64,000 bases of DNA from the NCBI GenBank assembly GCA_023436885.1, contig JAEZHI010000004.1:558001-622000 (forward strand), given 5' to 3'. The number at the start of each line of letters is the position of its first letter. Within the stretch, counting starts at the first letter, position 1. The position numbers were made by a program, and so were the translations under genes. Source of the stretch: Pseudomonadota bacterium (GTDB taxonomy: Bacteria > Pseudomonadota > Alphaproteobacteria > Rhizobiales > Pleomorphomonadaceae). The notes under the pieces were generated by a model. It saw only the letters and a list, made by a program, of their open reading frames with translations. It was not told the DNA's origin and did not search any database. Positions 1 to 9,513 of the stretch are shown here, in pieces.

Positions 1-30
1 AGCCGCTTAATCGCTACCTGCATTCGTGAT

Positions 31-957
31 ATGGTCCATTTCTTATTCGATTGGGCCAACTTCACCATGGAAATCAGGTTCTCCGCTCGCGGCGCCGAAG
101 AGGCAAACCGGACAGTGGCTCCGTGGTCGGAAGAGCCGCATGCAAAGCGCATCGAATGGTTGGAACAAGCTGTCGGCCCGATCGTGGCCAAGGCCATCGA
201 TTATCCCGATGGACACGTCGTTCCGCCTCACCACCATAGTCGTGCCCAGATGATCTACGCGGTGTCCGGTGTGGTGACTGTGGCAATGCCAGGTGAACGC
301 TGGATGGTACCGCCCGACCATGCGCTCTGGGTGCCCGCCGGCACCGAACATTCGGTGATCGCCAGCGGCCATGTCAGCATGCGTTCGATCTATGTGCTGC
401 CGGGTGCCGTTCCGGATCTGCCAACTCGCAGTCGGGTGGTGGAACTCACTGGCCTGATGCGCAGCCTGATGCTGGAAGCCGTCTATCTACCCCAGTGTTA
501 CGAGCCGCAGAGCCGGGCCGGCTTGATCATGGCGTTGATCCTGGAAGAGATCCCTCGTCTGCCGGCGCGGCCGCTAGGATTGCCGTTTCCTGCCGATCCA
601 CGGGTGGCCGCATTGTGCCACCGCTTCCTGGCGGCGCCATCGCCGCATGCGAATATAGATGACTGGGCGAGTGCTGCGGCCATGAGCCGGAGAACTTTCA
701 CCCGGGCATTCCGTCGGGAGACGGGCCTTAGCCTTTCGGAATGGCGCCAACAGGCTTGCCTGTTCGCAGCCTTGCCGCGCCTGGCAGCCGGAGAGAGCGT
801 AACCAGCGTCGCGCTCGATCTCGGCTACGACAGTTCCCCAGCGTTCTCAACGATGTTCAAGCGCATGACGGGTGCGACTCCCGGGCGCTATCTGCGCGAC
901 GTAGCCCCAGCCAATCGCGAATTGGAAAGCGAACAGAGCGATCTCAGCGCGGGCTGA
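31..957 (+). CDS. AraC-family transcriptional regulator with cupin sensor domain
   Basis: This is a DNA-binding regulator with an N-terminal cupin-like sensor fold and a C-terminal AraC double helix-turn-helix. The cupin part is marked by PPHHHSRAQ near residues 65-73 and by VPAGTEH near 101-107. The HTH part covers about residues 215-297 and ends in the typical GYDSSPAFSTMFKRMTGATP pattern. At 308 residues it matches the family. The start is uncertain: ATG at 31 and ATG at 67 are both in frame and neither has a good ribosome binding site. It converges with the sugar dehydrogenase and overlaps its 3' end by 14 bases. The target genes and the ligand cannot be read from the sequence. Confidence 0.85.
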   Translation: MVHFLFDWANFTMEIRFSARGAEEANRTVAPWSEEPHAKRIEWLEQAVGPIVAKAIDYPDGHVVPPHHHSRAQMIYAVSGVVTVAMPGERWMVPPDHALWVPAGTEHSVIASGHVSMRSIYVLPGAVPDLPTRSRVVELTGLMRSLMLEAVYLPQCYEPQSRAGLIMALILEEIPRLPARPLGLPFPADPRVAALCHRFLAAPSPHANIDDWASAAAMSRRTFTRAFRRETGLSLSEWRQQACLFAALPRLAAGESVTSVALDLGYDSSPAFSTMFKRMTGATPGRYLRDVAPANRELESEQSDLSAG

Positions 958-2083
958 GGCGCAACAACCGTCCCGGGGTCTCGTCTTCGATCACCCATAC
1001 CGCGCCGTCCGGAGCGACAGCTACATCGCGGATGCGGGCACCCATCGCGAAGCGTTCGTCTTCATGAGCACTAGTGCCTTTGATGGTCACCCGTGAGAGC
1101 GACTGGGTCTTCAACCCTCCGATCAGCATAGATCCCTTCCAGGCGGGGAATAGATCGCCTTCGTAAAAGGCGAGGCCGGCAGGGGCAATCACAGGGGTCC
1201 AGTAAAGTGCCGGTTCTCGAAATTCGGGACGCGTTGGCGGCTTGGGGATCGGGGTGCCGTTGTAATTGTCACCATAGGAAACTTCCGGCCAGCCATAGTT
1301 GCCCCCCTGCTCGATCAGGTTGAGTTCGTCGCCGCCTTTCGGGCCCATCTCATGCAGCCAGAGCCGCCCGTCCGGAGCAAATGCCAGACCATAGGGATTG
1401 CGGTGGCCAACGGTCCATGTTTCGGCCCGGACGCCGCCGGCGGATAACTGAGGATTGCCCGGTGCGGCCTTCCCCTCGAGCGTCAGGTGCAACACCTTGC
1501 CGAGCGCCAGATCAGGGTTTTGAGCCGTCTCCGGCCGCATTCTGTCGCCCGAAGTCAGGAACAGGGATTTGCCATCCGGAGCGAAGGCAATGATGCCGCC
1601 CGGCTGGCCGCCCCTGCCCTTGGGCATCTGGCGCCAGATCACTTCCAGCCCATCAAGTCGCGCGGCACTCTTCTGTTCGGTCAGGGTTGCACGCGCGAGG
1701 ACCAAAGAACTGCCGCCCTCGCCTGGCTCAACGTAGGTAAAGTAGATGCGCCGGCTCGTCCTGAAGTCTGGAGCAAGCGCAACATCGAGCAAACCATTCT
1801 GGCCACCATAGTCGACTGCGGGAATGCCCGAAATTTCGACGGGATCACCACCCCTGTGATCGACGAGAAACATTTTTCCCGGCTTGGTCGTCACGATCAG
1901 CCGATCGGAATCCATGAGGGCTATGGCCCACGGCAGATCGAAGCGTGCCACCGTCTGGGTTTGGAAAGGCACCTCAGCCGTCGCCTTGTTGGGGCCGGCG
2001 TTTTCCGGCGCGGCGTCGGCGGACGCAACGGCGAAAGTTATCATCGCCGCCGCAAGCATGATGCTGCGGAATTTGCGGGGCAT
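944..2083 (-). CDS. Secreted PQQ-type sugar dehydrogenase (GSDH/YliI-like beta propeller)
   Basis: This is a predicted periplasmic soluble aldose dehydrogenase of the glucose/sorbosone dehydrogenase family, which oxidises aldoses with PQQ as cofactor. The 379-residue protein starts with a signal peptide ending near ASADA at residues 20-24. The mature part shows repeated six-bladed propeller motifs such as FDLPWAIALM, GLLDVALAPDF, GHRNPYGLAFAPDG and LHEMGPKGGDELN. The last two resemble the active-site blades of the family. A GGAGGAGAC ribosome binding site precedes the ATG at 2083. No PQQ synthesis genes are in the window. The substrate is unknown. Confidence 0.85.
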   Translation of the reverse strand: MPRKFRSIMLAAAMITFAVASADAAPENAGPNKATAEVPFQTQTVARFDLPWAIALMDSDRLIVTTKPGKMFLVDHRGGDPVEISGIPAVDYGGQNGLLDVALAPDFRTSRRIYFTYVEPGEGGSSLVLARATLTEQKSAARLDGLEVIWRQMPKGRGGQPGGIIAFAPDGKSLFLTSGDRMRPETAQNPDLALGKVLHLTLEGKAAPGNPQLSAGGVRAETWTVGHRNPYGLAFAPDGRLWLHEMGPKGGDELNLIEQGGNYGWPEVSYGDNYNGTPIPKPPTRPEFREPALYWTPVIAPAGLAFYEGDLFPAWKGSMLIGGLKTQSLSRVTIKGTSAHEDERFAMGARIRDVAVAPDGAVWVIEDETPGRLLRLSPR

Positions 2084-2379
2084 ATCCGTGTCTCCTCCAG
2101 CTGATCCGGCGAGCCGGCGCCTTAGGGAGATTTGGTAAGCCGCGAGCCTTTCTCAAGAGGTCAAGGCTATCGCCAGCCAAAGAGCTTCCACCACAGGAAG
2201 TCGATCGGCAACAATTTGACCAGCGTGTTCAGCGCCAAGTGCACGGTCATCTAGAGGGGTGAACCATGACGAACTCTTGAGGAATCACGCTTCGACTTTC
2301 AGTGTGTCGGCGGAGACTATCGCAAGCAAAGCCATGACGTTAGGCTGATGCCACAAATCAAGGATCGACGGAGCGGGAA
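2084..2379. other. Intergenic stretch with a possible short gene remnant
   Basis: About 300 bases separate the sugar dehydrogenase start from the GNAT gene. No normal gene is visible. A 27-codon minus-strand frame at 2250-2167 reads MTVHLALNTLVKLLP and continues with a Trp-rich end. It starts right after an in-frame TAG and has no clear ribosome binding site. I take it as a possible decayed gene end rather than a gene. The 5' part must also hold the promoters of the two flanking genes. Confidence 0.4.
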
Positions 2380-2871
2380 ATGGATCTCCTGGTGAAACTC
2401 TACGAGGTCAAACCGGACGCCGATCTCGATCGCCGGCTCGCCGAGAAAGGCATCGTCGTCCGACGGGCGCTCGCGCCGGAACTTGCCACAATCAAGGCGT
2501 GGATCGCTCCGCGCTTCAGTGCTGGCTGGGTAAGCGAAGCGCAGGTCGCCTTTTCGCGTGATCCGAATGCCTGCCTGATCGCCGTTCAGGACGGGAATCT
2601 TCTGGGCTTTGCCTGCTACGATGCCATCGCGCTTGGTTTCTTTGGTCCGACCGGCGTTGATGAAGCCGCCCGAGGCCTTGGAATTGGCAAGGCACTGCTG
2701 CTCCATACGCTGATGGCCATGCGCGAGCGCGGCTACGGATACGCCGCCATCGGCTGGGCCGGACCGGTGGACTTTTACGCCCGCGCGGTTGGGGCTATCC
2801 CGATTCCCGGGTCGGACGGCAGCGTCTACAAAGGAATGCTCGCCCCGCTGGTGGCCGTGCCCGGCGACTAA
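2380..2871 (+). CDS. GNAT family N-acetyltransferase
   Basis: This small acetyltransferase is expected to move an acetyl group from acetyl-CoA to an amine. The acetyl-CoA binding loop RGLGIGKA lies at residues 98-105, followed by the helix LLLHTLMAMRERGY, which is motif A of the GNAT fold. At 163 residues it is of usual size. The ATG at 2380 follows GGAGCGGG. It ends 7 bases from the convergent MFS gene. The acceptor is unknown. Confidence 0.85.
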   Translation: MDLLVKLYEVKPDADLDRRLAEKGIVVRRALAPELATIKAWIAPRFSAGWVSEAQVAFSRDPNACLIAVQDGNLLGFACYDAIALGFFGPTGVDEAARGLGIGKALLLHTLMAMRERGYGYAAIGWAGPVDFYARAVGAIPIPGSDGSVYKGMLAPLVAVPGD

Positions 2872-2878
2872 CGAGTGT

Positions 2879-4084
2879 TCAGGAATCTTTATTCGATTCG
2901 GCTCGCGGTGTTTTGCGCTCCAACAGCATTGAGACTGCGAACACCGCCGAGCCGATGACGCCCAGCAGGACACCAACCCATCCGGTGGACGTCCATCCCC
3001 AACCCCAGGCGATCGCCAATCCCCCCAGCCAGGCGCCAAGCGCGTTTGCGGTGTTGAAGGCCGAGTGATTGAGGGCGGCCGCGAGCGTCTGCGCATCCTT
3101 GCCGACATCCATCAGGCGGGTCTGCAACGTCGGCACGACGGCAAAGCCGGTACCGATCAGGAAGACCGCCGCAACCGACGTAACAGGATGTCGCGCCGCC
3201 ACGGTGAAGAGCGCCAGCACGAGAATATTCCAGGCAAGCAGCCCGGCGATGGTGGGCAGCAGTGCTCGATCGGCCAACTTCGGTCCGACGATGTTGCCGG
3301 CAATCATCCCGGCGCCAAAGACACAGAGGACGAAAGGCACGCCCCCCTCCGGAATACCTGAGACCTCGATCAGCGTCGGCGTGATGTAGCTGAACACCGC
3401 GAACATGCCGCCAAAACCGGTGGCGCCGATGGCCAGCGTCAACCACACCTGCGGCTCGCGCAAAGCGCCCAGCTCTCGAAGCGGACTGGCACCCGGGTTC
3501 GGTCGATCGCGCGGCACGCAGAGCGTAACCAATGCCACCGTCAAAAGTCCCAGCGCGCCAACGACGCCGAACGCCGTGCGCCAGCCGAGCGTCTGTCCGG
3601 CCCAAGTGGCCACAGGCGTGCCGATCAGCGTTGCGACCGTAAGCCCCAGCATGACACGACCAATGGCTCGCGCCCGCCCGTCAGGAGCGGCCATACCAGC
3701 TGCCACCAGGGCAGCCACTCCAAAATAGGCGCCATGCGGCAGAGCGGTAATGAAGCGAAGAACCACCAGCCCGGCGAAGCTCGGTGCCAACGCACTGGCT
3801 AGGTTTCCCGCAGCAAAAAGCCCCATCAGGATGAGGAGTAAGTTTAGTCGCGACAGTCGGGCCCCCACAACCGCAATTAACGGCGCCCCTACGACAACAC
3901 CGAGCGCATAGGCACTGATGATCCGGCCGGCCTCCGGCACGGTGACCTGCCATGAGCTGGCCACATCAGGGAGAAAACCCATGGCGGCAAATTCGCCAGT
4001 ACCGATCGCGAAACTGCCGATCGCCAGTGCAAACTCAGCAATGGTCGCAGCGCTGAGCGGGAGAGACTTAACGGCGTCGGTCAT
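2879..4084 (-). CDS. MFS transporter, AraJ/sugar-efflux type
   Basis: This 12-helix major facilitator protein (about 401 residues) has the IGTGEFAAMGFLPDVA signature in helix 1 that is typical of the AraJ/YdhP drug-and-sugar efflux group. The loop 2-3 motif appears as GAPLIAVVGARLSR. I chose the ATG at 4084 because GGAGCATC stands just upstream; the frame can be extended to 4105. It is divergent from a LysR regulator with about 100 bases between the start codons, the usual layout for a regulator and its exporter. The substrate is unknown. Confidence 0.88.
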   Translation of the reverse strand: MTDAVKSLPLSAATIAEFALAIGSFAIGTGEFAAMGFLPDVASSWQVTVPEAGRIISAYALGVVVGAPLIAVVGARLSRLNLLLILMGLFAAGNLASALAPSFAGLVVLRFITALPHGAYFGVAALVAAGMAAPDGRARAIGRVMLGLTVATLIGTPVATWAGQTLGWRTAFGVVGALGLLTVALVTLCVPRDRPNPGASPLRELGALREPQVWLTLAIGATGFGGMFAVFSYITPTLIEVSGIPEGGVPFVLCVFGAGMIAGNIVGPKLADRALLPTIAGLLAWNILVLALFTVAARHPVTSVAAVFLIGTGFAVVPTLQTRLMDVGKDAQTLAAALNHSAFNTANALGAWLGGLAIAWGWGWTSTGWVGVLLGVIGSAVFAVSMLLERKTPRAESNKDS

Positions 4085-4190
4085 GATGCTCCGATCACAG
4101 GGCATTGAAAATCGATCGCAGCCTAGATTTGATTCCGCTATCGAAAAACATATGATCTCGGAAGGAGCTTTCGGAAAAGGCGGAAGATAA

Positions 4191-5090
4191 ATGCGGACCG
4201 ATCAGGAGGCAGCAGTCGTTTCCGCAATCGTGCGGCATGGCAGTCTGTCGGCTGCGGCTAGGCAGCTCGGCCTGTCCGTTTCGGTGGTGGCCGATCGGTT
4301 GACAGGGCTTGAACGGCGGCTCGGGGTCCGGCTGATCGCTCGCACGACACGCCGCCAATCACTGACCGAAGCCGGCAAGCTCTACCTCCAAGAAATGGAG
4401 CCGATACTTGCGGCCATCGACGACGTGGAGGCACGTGTCCGTGATCTCTCTTCTGTGCCGCAAGGCACGCTGCGGATCTCCGCACCGCTGCCCATAGGTC
4501 GTCGCTGGATCGCCCCGTTCGTGGCCGAGTTCGCAACTCGCTATCCGAACGTCCGCGTTCAGCTTCTGCTCGAGGACCGCTATGTCGACATCGTCGGAGA
4601 AGGTTTTGACGTCGCCATCCGCGGCGGTCCAGCCGTGGAGTCGGAGTTCTCCGGCCGCTTTCTTGTTTCGACCCGGCGGGTCGTTGTTGCCAGCCCAGGC
4701 TACCTTGCCCAGCACGGAACCCCAACCTGTCCCGAGGATCTTTCAGAGCACAGCTGCCTCGTGTTCAACGGCGGCGGTCACTTCCACACCGATTGGCGGT
4801 TCGGCCGAGGCGAAACGGCCAAGATCGTCAAGGTGTCGGCTCGGCTTGCCACATCGAACTCGGAGCTGCCGGTTGTATGGGCGGCCGCCGGCATGGGGCT
4901 GACGCAGAAATCGCTTTGGGAAGTTCAGGAGCACATTGCCGACGGACGGCTTGTTACGGTGCTTGATGCCTTCGAGCCCGATCCGGCATCCTTCTTCGCC
5001 ATACATCCGGTCAGCCGATCGCAGTCGCGCCTGCTGTCATTGTTCGTCGGCGAACTATCGGACTACCTAAGGCAGCGATTCCCAAGCTGA
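4191..5090 (+). CDS. LysR-family transcriptional regulator
   Basis: This is a LysR-type activator/repressor of 299 residues. The winged HTH lies at about residues 1-60 (HGSLSAAARQLGLSVSVVADRL). The effector-binding domain follows, with the typical GTLRISAPLPIGRRWIAPFV at the beginning of its first half. A GGCGGAAG ribosome binding site precedes the ATG. It is divergent from the MFS exporter, so it most likely controls that gene. The co-inducer is unknown. Confidence 0.9.
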   Translation: MRTDQEAAVVSAIVRHGSLSAAARQLGLSVSVVADRLTGLERRLGVRLIARTTRRQSLTEAGKLYLQEMEPILAAIDDVEARVRDLSSVPQGTLRISAPLPIGRRWIAPFVAEFATRYPNVRVQLLLEDRYVDIVGEGFDVAIRGGPAVESEFSGRFLVSTRRVVVASPGYLAQHGTPTCPEDLSEHSCLVFNGGGHFHTDWRFGRGETAKIVKVSARLATSNSELPVVWAAAGMGLTQKSLWEVQEHIADGRLVTVLDAFEPDPASFFAIHPVSRSQSRLLSLFVGELSDYLRQRFPS

Positions 5091-5110
5091 GGACGCACCC
5101 AGAACGGCAG

Positions 5111-6007
5111 TCACCCCTTGCGCAACGCCCTGTATTGGGTCGGCGAACTATCGTGCACACGCCTGAAGCAACGGGAGAAATACAAGGGATCGTCGAAGCC
5201 AAGATCGGCCGCGATTGCCTTCACCGACTGGTCGGTGGTGTCCAAAAGAAAACAAGCGCGCTGTATCTTAAGTCGGATAAAGAAATCCAAGACCGTGAAC
5301 CCGGTGCGCTTCTTGAACACCGCCGCCAGATGCGACGATGAGAGGTTGGCCTCACGGGCCAATTCATCCACCTTCAACGATCGCCCCAGATTGCCCTGCA
5401 TCACGTCGATCACCCGGCGGATGCGCTGGTCGAGGTTGTCATCGCGGTTAGGAGAGCGATGACGCAACACCACCAGATGCGTGACGAGCTGACCGAGTGC
5501 CATCGATGCAGACAACAGGTTGTCCGGCGTGTAGCCACGGCCCAGGATCGACAGCATCTTTTCGAACAGCGTTGGAATGGCCGGGTCGCGCCCCGGATGC
5601 AGTAAAGGTTCTTCCGGATCGAGCTCAAGCAACTCGGGAAGCATGGCAACCTTGGCGCCATCAAGATGCACCCAGTAGATCGTCCATGGATCATCAGTGT
5701 CAGCACCATAGGCATGCGGTGCGTCGGCCGGTGCGAACAACGCCTGCCCAGGGCGAACCCGCAAGCTAAGGTCGCCCACGCGCGCCCAGCCGGAACCGTC
5801 GGTACAGTAAATCAGGACTGACTGGGAAATACCCTCCGGCCGCTCTACGAAGTGCCATTGCGCCTTCGGATAGTGGCCGACGTCGCACGGCAAAAGCTCG
5901 ATCAGCGGTCGACCTTCGAGCCACCCGGAGACCACAGGACGCGGCAGCACGACCGATCGCTGACCGGGAAAGCCTTCCTTGATCCGCTGTTCTACATCCT
6001 CTGTCAT
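5111..6007 (-). CDS. AraC-family transcriptional regulator, sugar-responsive type
   Basis: This 298-residue regulator has an AraC-type N-terminal arm and jelly roll (WLEGRPLIELLPCDVGHYP, then GWARVGDLSLRVRPGQALFAP) and a C-terminal double HTH (VDELAREANLSSSHLAAVFKK, then AIAADLGFDDPLYFSRCFRR). The sensor domain resembles the arabinose/melibiose AraC subgroup. It is divergent from the DUF5107-mutarotase operon across 123 bases (6008-6130), so it is the likely sugar-dependent regulator of that operon. Control of the more distant araFGH genes is possible but unproven. Confidence 0.88.
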   Translation of the reverse strand: MTEDVEQRIKEGFPGQRSVVLPRPVVSGWLEGRPLIELLPCDVGHYPKAQWHFVERPEGISQSVLIYCTDGSGWARVGDLSLRVRPGQALFAPADAPHAYGADTDDPWTIYWVHLDGAKVAMLPELLELDPEEPLLHPGRDPAIPTLFEKMLSILGRGYTPDNLLSASMALGQLVTHLVVLRHRSPNRDDNLDQRIRRVIDVMQGNLGRSLKVDELAREANLSSSHLAAVFKKRTGFTVLDFFIRLKIQRACFLLDTTDQSVKAIAADLGFDDPLYFSRCFRRVHDSSPTQYRALRKG

Positions 6008-6130
6008 GGCTTCACGCTATCAGAGGATCCTCCATGATGTCCATCGTTCCCGCTATTCACGGCATGGAGACCGACGCCTAGCGTTTCGACAATGAAAAAT
6101 CCCCGTTTTCGGGATGGGAAGGAACGCGCC

Positions 6131-9100
6131 ATGAAACAAGTCGAACTCCCCGCGGCGCCATCGGCGCTCACCGGGCCAGTCAAGGCGTGGTCCGCACCGC
6201 TTGTCATTCCGACCTATGAACCTGCCCCGGCTGACCGCAATCCGATGTTCCTCGAAAAGCGCGTCTTCCAGGGTTCGAGCGGTCGCGTCTACCCGCTCCC
6301 CTTCTTCGATCGCATCAGTTCGGAATTGCGTGAGAAGAGCTGGACGGCGCTGCATATCGAGAACGAATATCTGCGGGCCACCGTTTTGCCGGAACTCGGC
6401 GGCCGCATCTACGCGGTCGTCGACAAGATCAATGGCTATGACCTCGTCTACCGCAACCGCGTCATCAAGCCGGCGCTGGTTGGATTGGCCGGCCCGTGGC
6501 TGTCGGGCGGCATCGAGTTCAATTGGCCGCAGCACCATCGCCCCAGCACCTACATGCCGACGGCCTGGGAAATCATGGAGGAACCCGACGGCTCGCGCGT
6601 CATCTGGCTGTCCGAACATGAGCCAATGAACCGCATGAAGGGCATGCACGGCGTGCGCCTCAGCCCTGGGAAAGCCTGTCTTGAGCTGGCGGTCCGCCTA
6701 CACAATCGCACCGAGCTGACACAAACATTTCTCTGGTGGGCAAATGTCGCAACCGAGGTGCATGAGGATTATCAGAGCTTCTTCCCTGAGGATGTTCACT
6801 TCATCGCCGACCACGCCAAGCGCGCCACCTCTGCCTTTCCCAGCTGCGAAGGGCACTATTACGGCGTCGATTACGCCGGCCGCGCCAAGCATGGTGTCCG
6901 TCCCGAGGAAACACCGGCACAGTTCGTGCCGAAGCGCGGATACGCACCCAACGATCTCCGCTGGTACGCAAATATTCCGGTCCCCACGAGCTACATGTGC
7001 CTCGGGTCCCGTGATGATTTCTTCGGTGGTTACGACCATGTCGTCGATGCGGGAATCGTCCATGTCGCCAATCATCACATCTCCCCCGGCAAGAAGCAGT
7101 GGACCTGGGGCAACCACGATTTCGGCTACGCCTGGGACAGGAACCTGACCGAGCCGGACGGGAATGGCGTTTCCTGGCCCTATATCGAGATCATGGCCGG
7201 CGTCTATACCGACAACCAGCCGGACTTCTCCTTTCTCGCACCAGGAGAAACCAAGACCTTCTCGCAGTATTGGTACCCGATCCGCGAGATCGGCGCCGCT
7301 GCCGCAGCGACCCTCAAGGCTGCCATCGGGCTGAAGCTAGAGGGAAGCAAGTTGACGGCCGGCGTCCAGTCGACCGAGACAATAGCGGACGCCAGGATCA
7401 CCATCTCAACAGCCAATGGGGTTTTGGCCAGCAGGCTGGCAAGTCTCGATCCAACCAGACCTCTTCTCCTGACGGTCGATCTCCCCGAGGGCACAGATCG
7501 GGACGATGTGCGTGTCCTCGTTGAGAAGGAGGGCGCTATTCTGGTTGAGCGTCGCCCGGTCGACCGAAGCGAGGTGACCGTTCCGCCCCCTGCCACCGAA
7601 CCGCCACCGCCCGAGGAGATCGAGAGCGCCGACGAACTCTGGATGACCGGCGTTCATCTCGATCAATACCGCCATGCGACACGCCCGGCCGACATCTACT
7701 GGCGCGAAGCACTCCGCCGCGATCCGGGAGATAGCCGCTGCAACACGGCTCTTGGCATCTGGCATCTTCGGCGCGGTGAGTTCACTGCCGCCGAAGCCTG
7801 TTTCCGCAAGGCTATCGAGCGGCTGACGCGCCGCAATCCCAACCCGCCGACCGGTGAGGCGCATTATCACCTCGGCCTCGCGCTCCGCTACATGGGCAGG
7901 CCTGAAGCGGCCTATGACGCGCTCTACAAGGCAACCTGGAATGCAGCCTGGCGTGGCCCGGCGCATCTGGTCCTGGCCGAAATCGACAGCGCCCGGGGTG
8001 CTCTTTCCGACGCGCTCGCCCATGTCGAGGAAGCACTCCGCCACGACGTCGAGAATTCTGTCGCCAGCAATCTCCGGGCCGCCTTGCTACTTGAGCTCGG
8101 CCGGACGAAAGAGGCCGAGGCGTTTCTTGCCGAAACGCTCGCTCGCGATCCGCTCGACGCCCGTGCGCGCGATCTGAGCGGGCAGTCGTTCGAGGGTGAC
8201 GATCAGCTTTATCTCGACATAGCCATAGAGACGGCACGCGGCGGTTTTGTCGCCCATGCGCTCGCCCTTCTTGAAGGTCGCATCGCCACAGCGGGCAGTG
8301 CCGTGTCACCGCTTCTGCATTATCACGCAGCCTGGCTGTCCGACCGCCTCGGCAAACCCTCAGCCCCATACCTCGCCGCAGCCGCCGAGGCTTCGCCTGA
8401 CTATTGCTTCCCGGCGCGGCTCGAAGACATCGCCGTCCTGGAAGTGGCGATGGCTGCCAATCCAGCCGACAATCGTGCACCCTGCTACCTCGCCAACCTT
8501 CTCTACGACCGCCGCCGCCATGCCGAAGCGATCGCCCTCTGGGAAAAATCCGTAGCGATCGATCCCTCGTGGTCGATCCCGTGGCGCAACCTCGGCATCG
8601 GGTACTTCAATATCGAAAGCTCTGAGGAAAAGGCCATCTCGGCCTATGACAAGGCGCTTGCCGCCGCTCCGCGTGACGCCCGCCTCATCTACGAGCGTGA
8701 TCAGCTCTGGAAGCGCATCGGTCGTTCACCGGCCGAGCGTCTGGCTGAACTTGAAGGTCGGCTCGATCTCGTCGCAAGCCGAGATGATCTCTCCGTTGAG
8801 CTGTCGGCTCTCTACAATCAGCTCGGCCATCCAGAAAAGTCGGTGCCGCTGATCGCCGGCCGCGTGTTCCAGCCCTGGGAAGGTGGCGAAGGCCTCGCTC
8901 TCGACCAGTGGGTGCGTGGGCATCTCGGGCTCGGCCGTAAGGCGCTCGCTGCCGGCAACGCTGATACAGCGGTGACCGAATTCGAGGCGGCGCTCAACCC
9001 GCCGCATTCCCTGGGCGAAGCCCGCCATCTCCTAGCCAACCAGAGTGACGTGCACTATTGGCTCGGCAAGGCCCTTGCCGCCGCCGGTCGAAACGATGAG

Positions 9101-9502
9101 GCACAACGCTGGCTGACGCTGGCTGCCGAGTTCGCTGGCGACTTCCTCGGCATGGAAGTGCGCGCCTACTCGGAGAAGACATTCTTTTCGGCCCTGTCGC
9201 TCCTCGCGCTTGGCCGCAAGGAGGAGGCAGAAAAGCTGCTCGGCGAACTCCGCGCCTATGCCGAGGAGACGATGACTATCCCAGCGAAGATCGATTATTT
9301 CGCCACGTCGCTGCCGACCATGCTGCTGTTCGACGACGACCTACAGCTCCGTCGACGCGTCTCTGCCCACGTCATGCTCGCCGAGGCGGCCATCGGCCTC
9401 GGCGATCCCGCCAACGGCCGCGAGCACCTTCAGGCTGCCCTGAAGCTGGACCCCAACCATGCGCTCGCTGCCGACCTCCTCAGCGATCTTCCCAATCACT
9501 GA
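6131..9502 (+). CDS. DUF5107 domain protein with long TPR region
   Basis: This very large protein (about 1123 residues) has an N-terminal DUF5107 domain (roughly residues 20-390) that belongs to the galactose-mutarotase-like fold. Visible markers are LRATVLPELGGRIYAVVDK, GGIEFNWPQHH and WGNHDFGYAWDRNLTEPDG. The rest, from about residue 510 to the end, is built of tetratricopeptide-like helix pairs, for example CNTALGIWHLRRGEFTAAE. I prefer the ATG at 6131 because GGAAGGA precedes it; an in-frame ATG at 6092 has no ribosome binding site. It lies 11 bases before the mutarotase gene, which indicates one operon. There is no signal peptide, so it should act in the cytoplasm on sugars or glycosides. 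The exact reaction is unknown. Confidence 0.85.
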   Translation: MKQVELPAAPSALTGPVKAWSAPLVIPTYEPAPADRNPMFLEKRVFQGSSGRVYPLPFFDRISSELREKSWTALHIENEYLRATVLPELGGRIYAVVDKINGYDLVYRNRVIKPALVGLAGPWLSGGIEFNWPQHHRPSTYMPTAWEIMEEPDGSRVIWLSEHEPMNRMKGMHGVRLSPGKACLELAVRLHNRTELTQTFLWWANVATEVHEDYQSFFPEDVHFIADHAKRATSAFPSCEGHYYGVDYAGRAKHGVRPEETPAQFVPKRGYAPNDLRWYANIPVPTSYMCLGSRDDFFGGYDHVVDAGIVHVANHHISPGKKQWTWGNHDFGYAWDRNLTEPDGNGVSWPYIEIMAGVYTDNQPDFSFLAPGETKTFSQYWYPIREIGAAAAATLKAAIGLKLEGSKLTAGVQSTETIADARITISTANGVLASRLASLDPTRPLLLTVDLPEGTDRDDVRVLVEKEGAILVERRPVDRSEVTVPPPATEPPPPEEIESADELWMTGVHLDQYRHATRPADIYWREALRRDPGDSRCNTALGIWHLRRGEFTAAEACFRKAIERLTRRNPNPPTGEAHYHLGLALRYMGRPEAAYDALYKATWNAAWRGPAHLVLAEIDSARGALSDALAHVEEALRHDVENSVASNLRAALLLELGRTKEAEAFLAETLARDPLDARARDLSGQSFEGDDQLYLDIAIETARGGFVAHALALLEGRIATAGSAVSPLLHYHAAWLSDRLGKPSAPYLAAAAEASPDYCFPARLEDIAVLEVAMAANPADNRAPCYLANLLYDRRRHAEAIALWEKSVAIDPSWSIPWRNLGIGYFNIESSEEKAISAYDKALAAAPRDARLIYERDQLWKRIGRSPAERLAELEGRLDLVASRDDLSVELSALYNQLGHPEKSVPLIAGRVFQPWEGGEGLALDQWVRGHLGLGRKALAAGNADTAVTEFEAALNPPHSLGEARHLLANQSDVHYWLGKALAAAGRNDEAQRWLTLAAEFAGDFLGMEVRAYSEKTFFSALSLLALGRKEEAEKLLGELRAYAEETMTIPAKIDYFATSLPTMLLFDDDLQLRRRVSAHVMLAEAAIGLGDPANGREHLQAALKLDPNHALAADLLSDLPNH

Positions 9503-9513
9503 GGAGGACTGAC

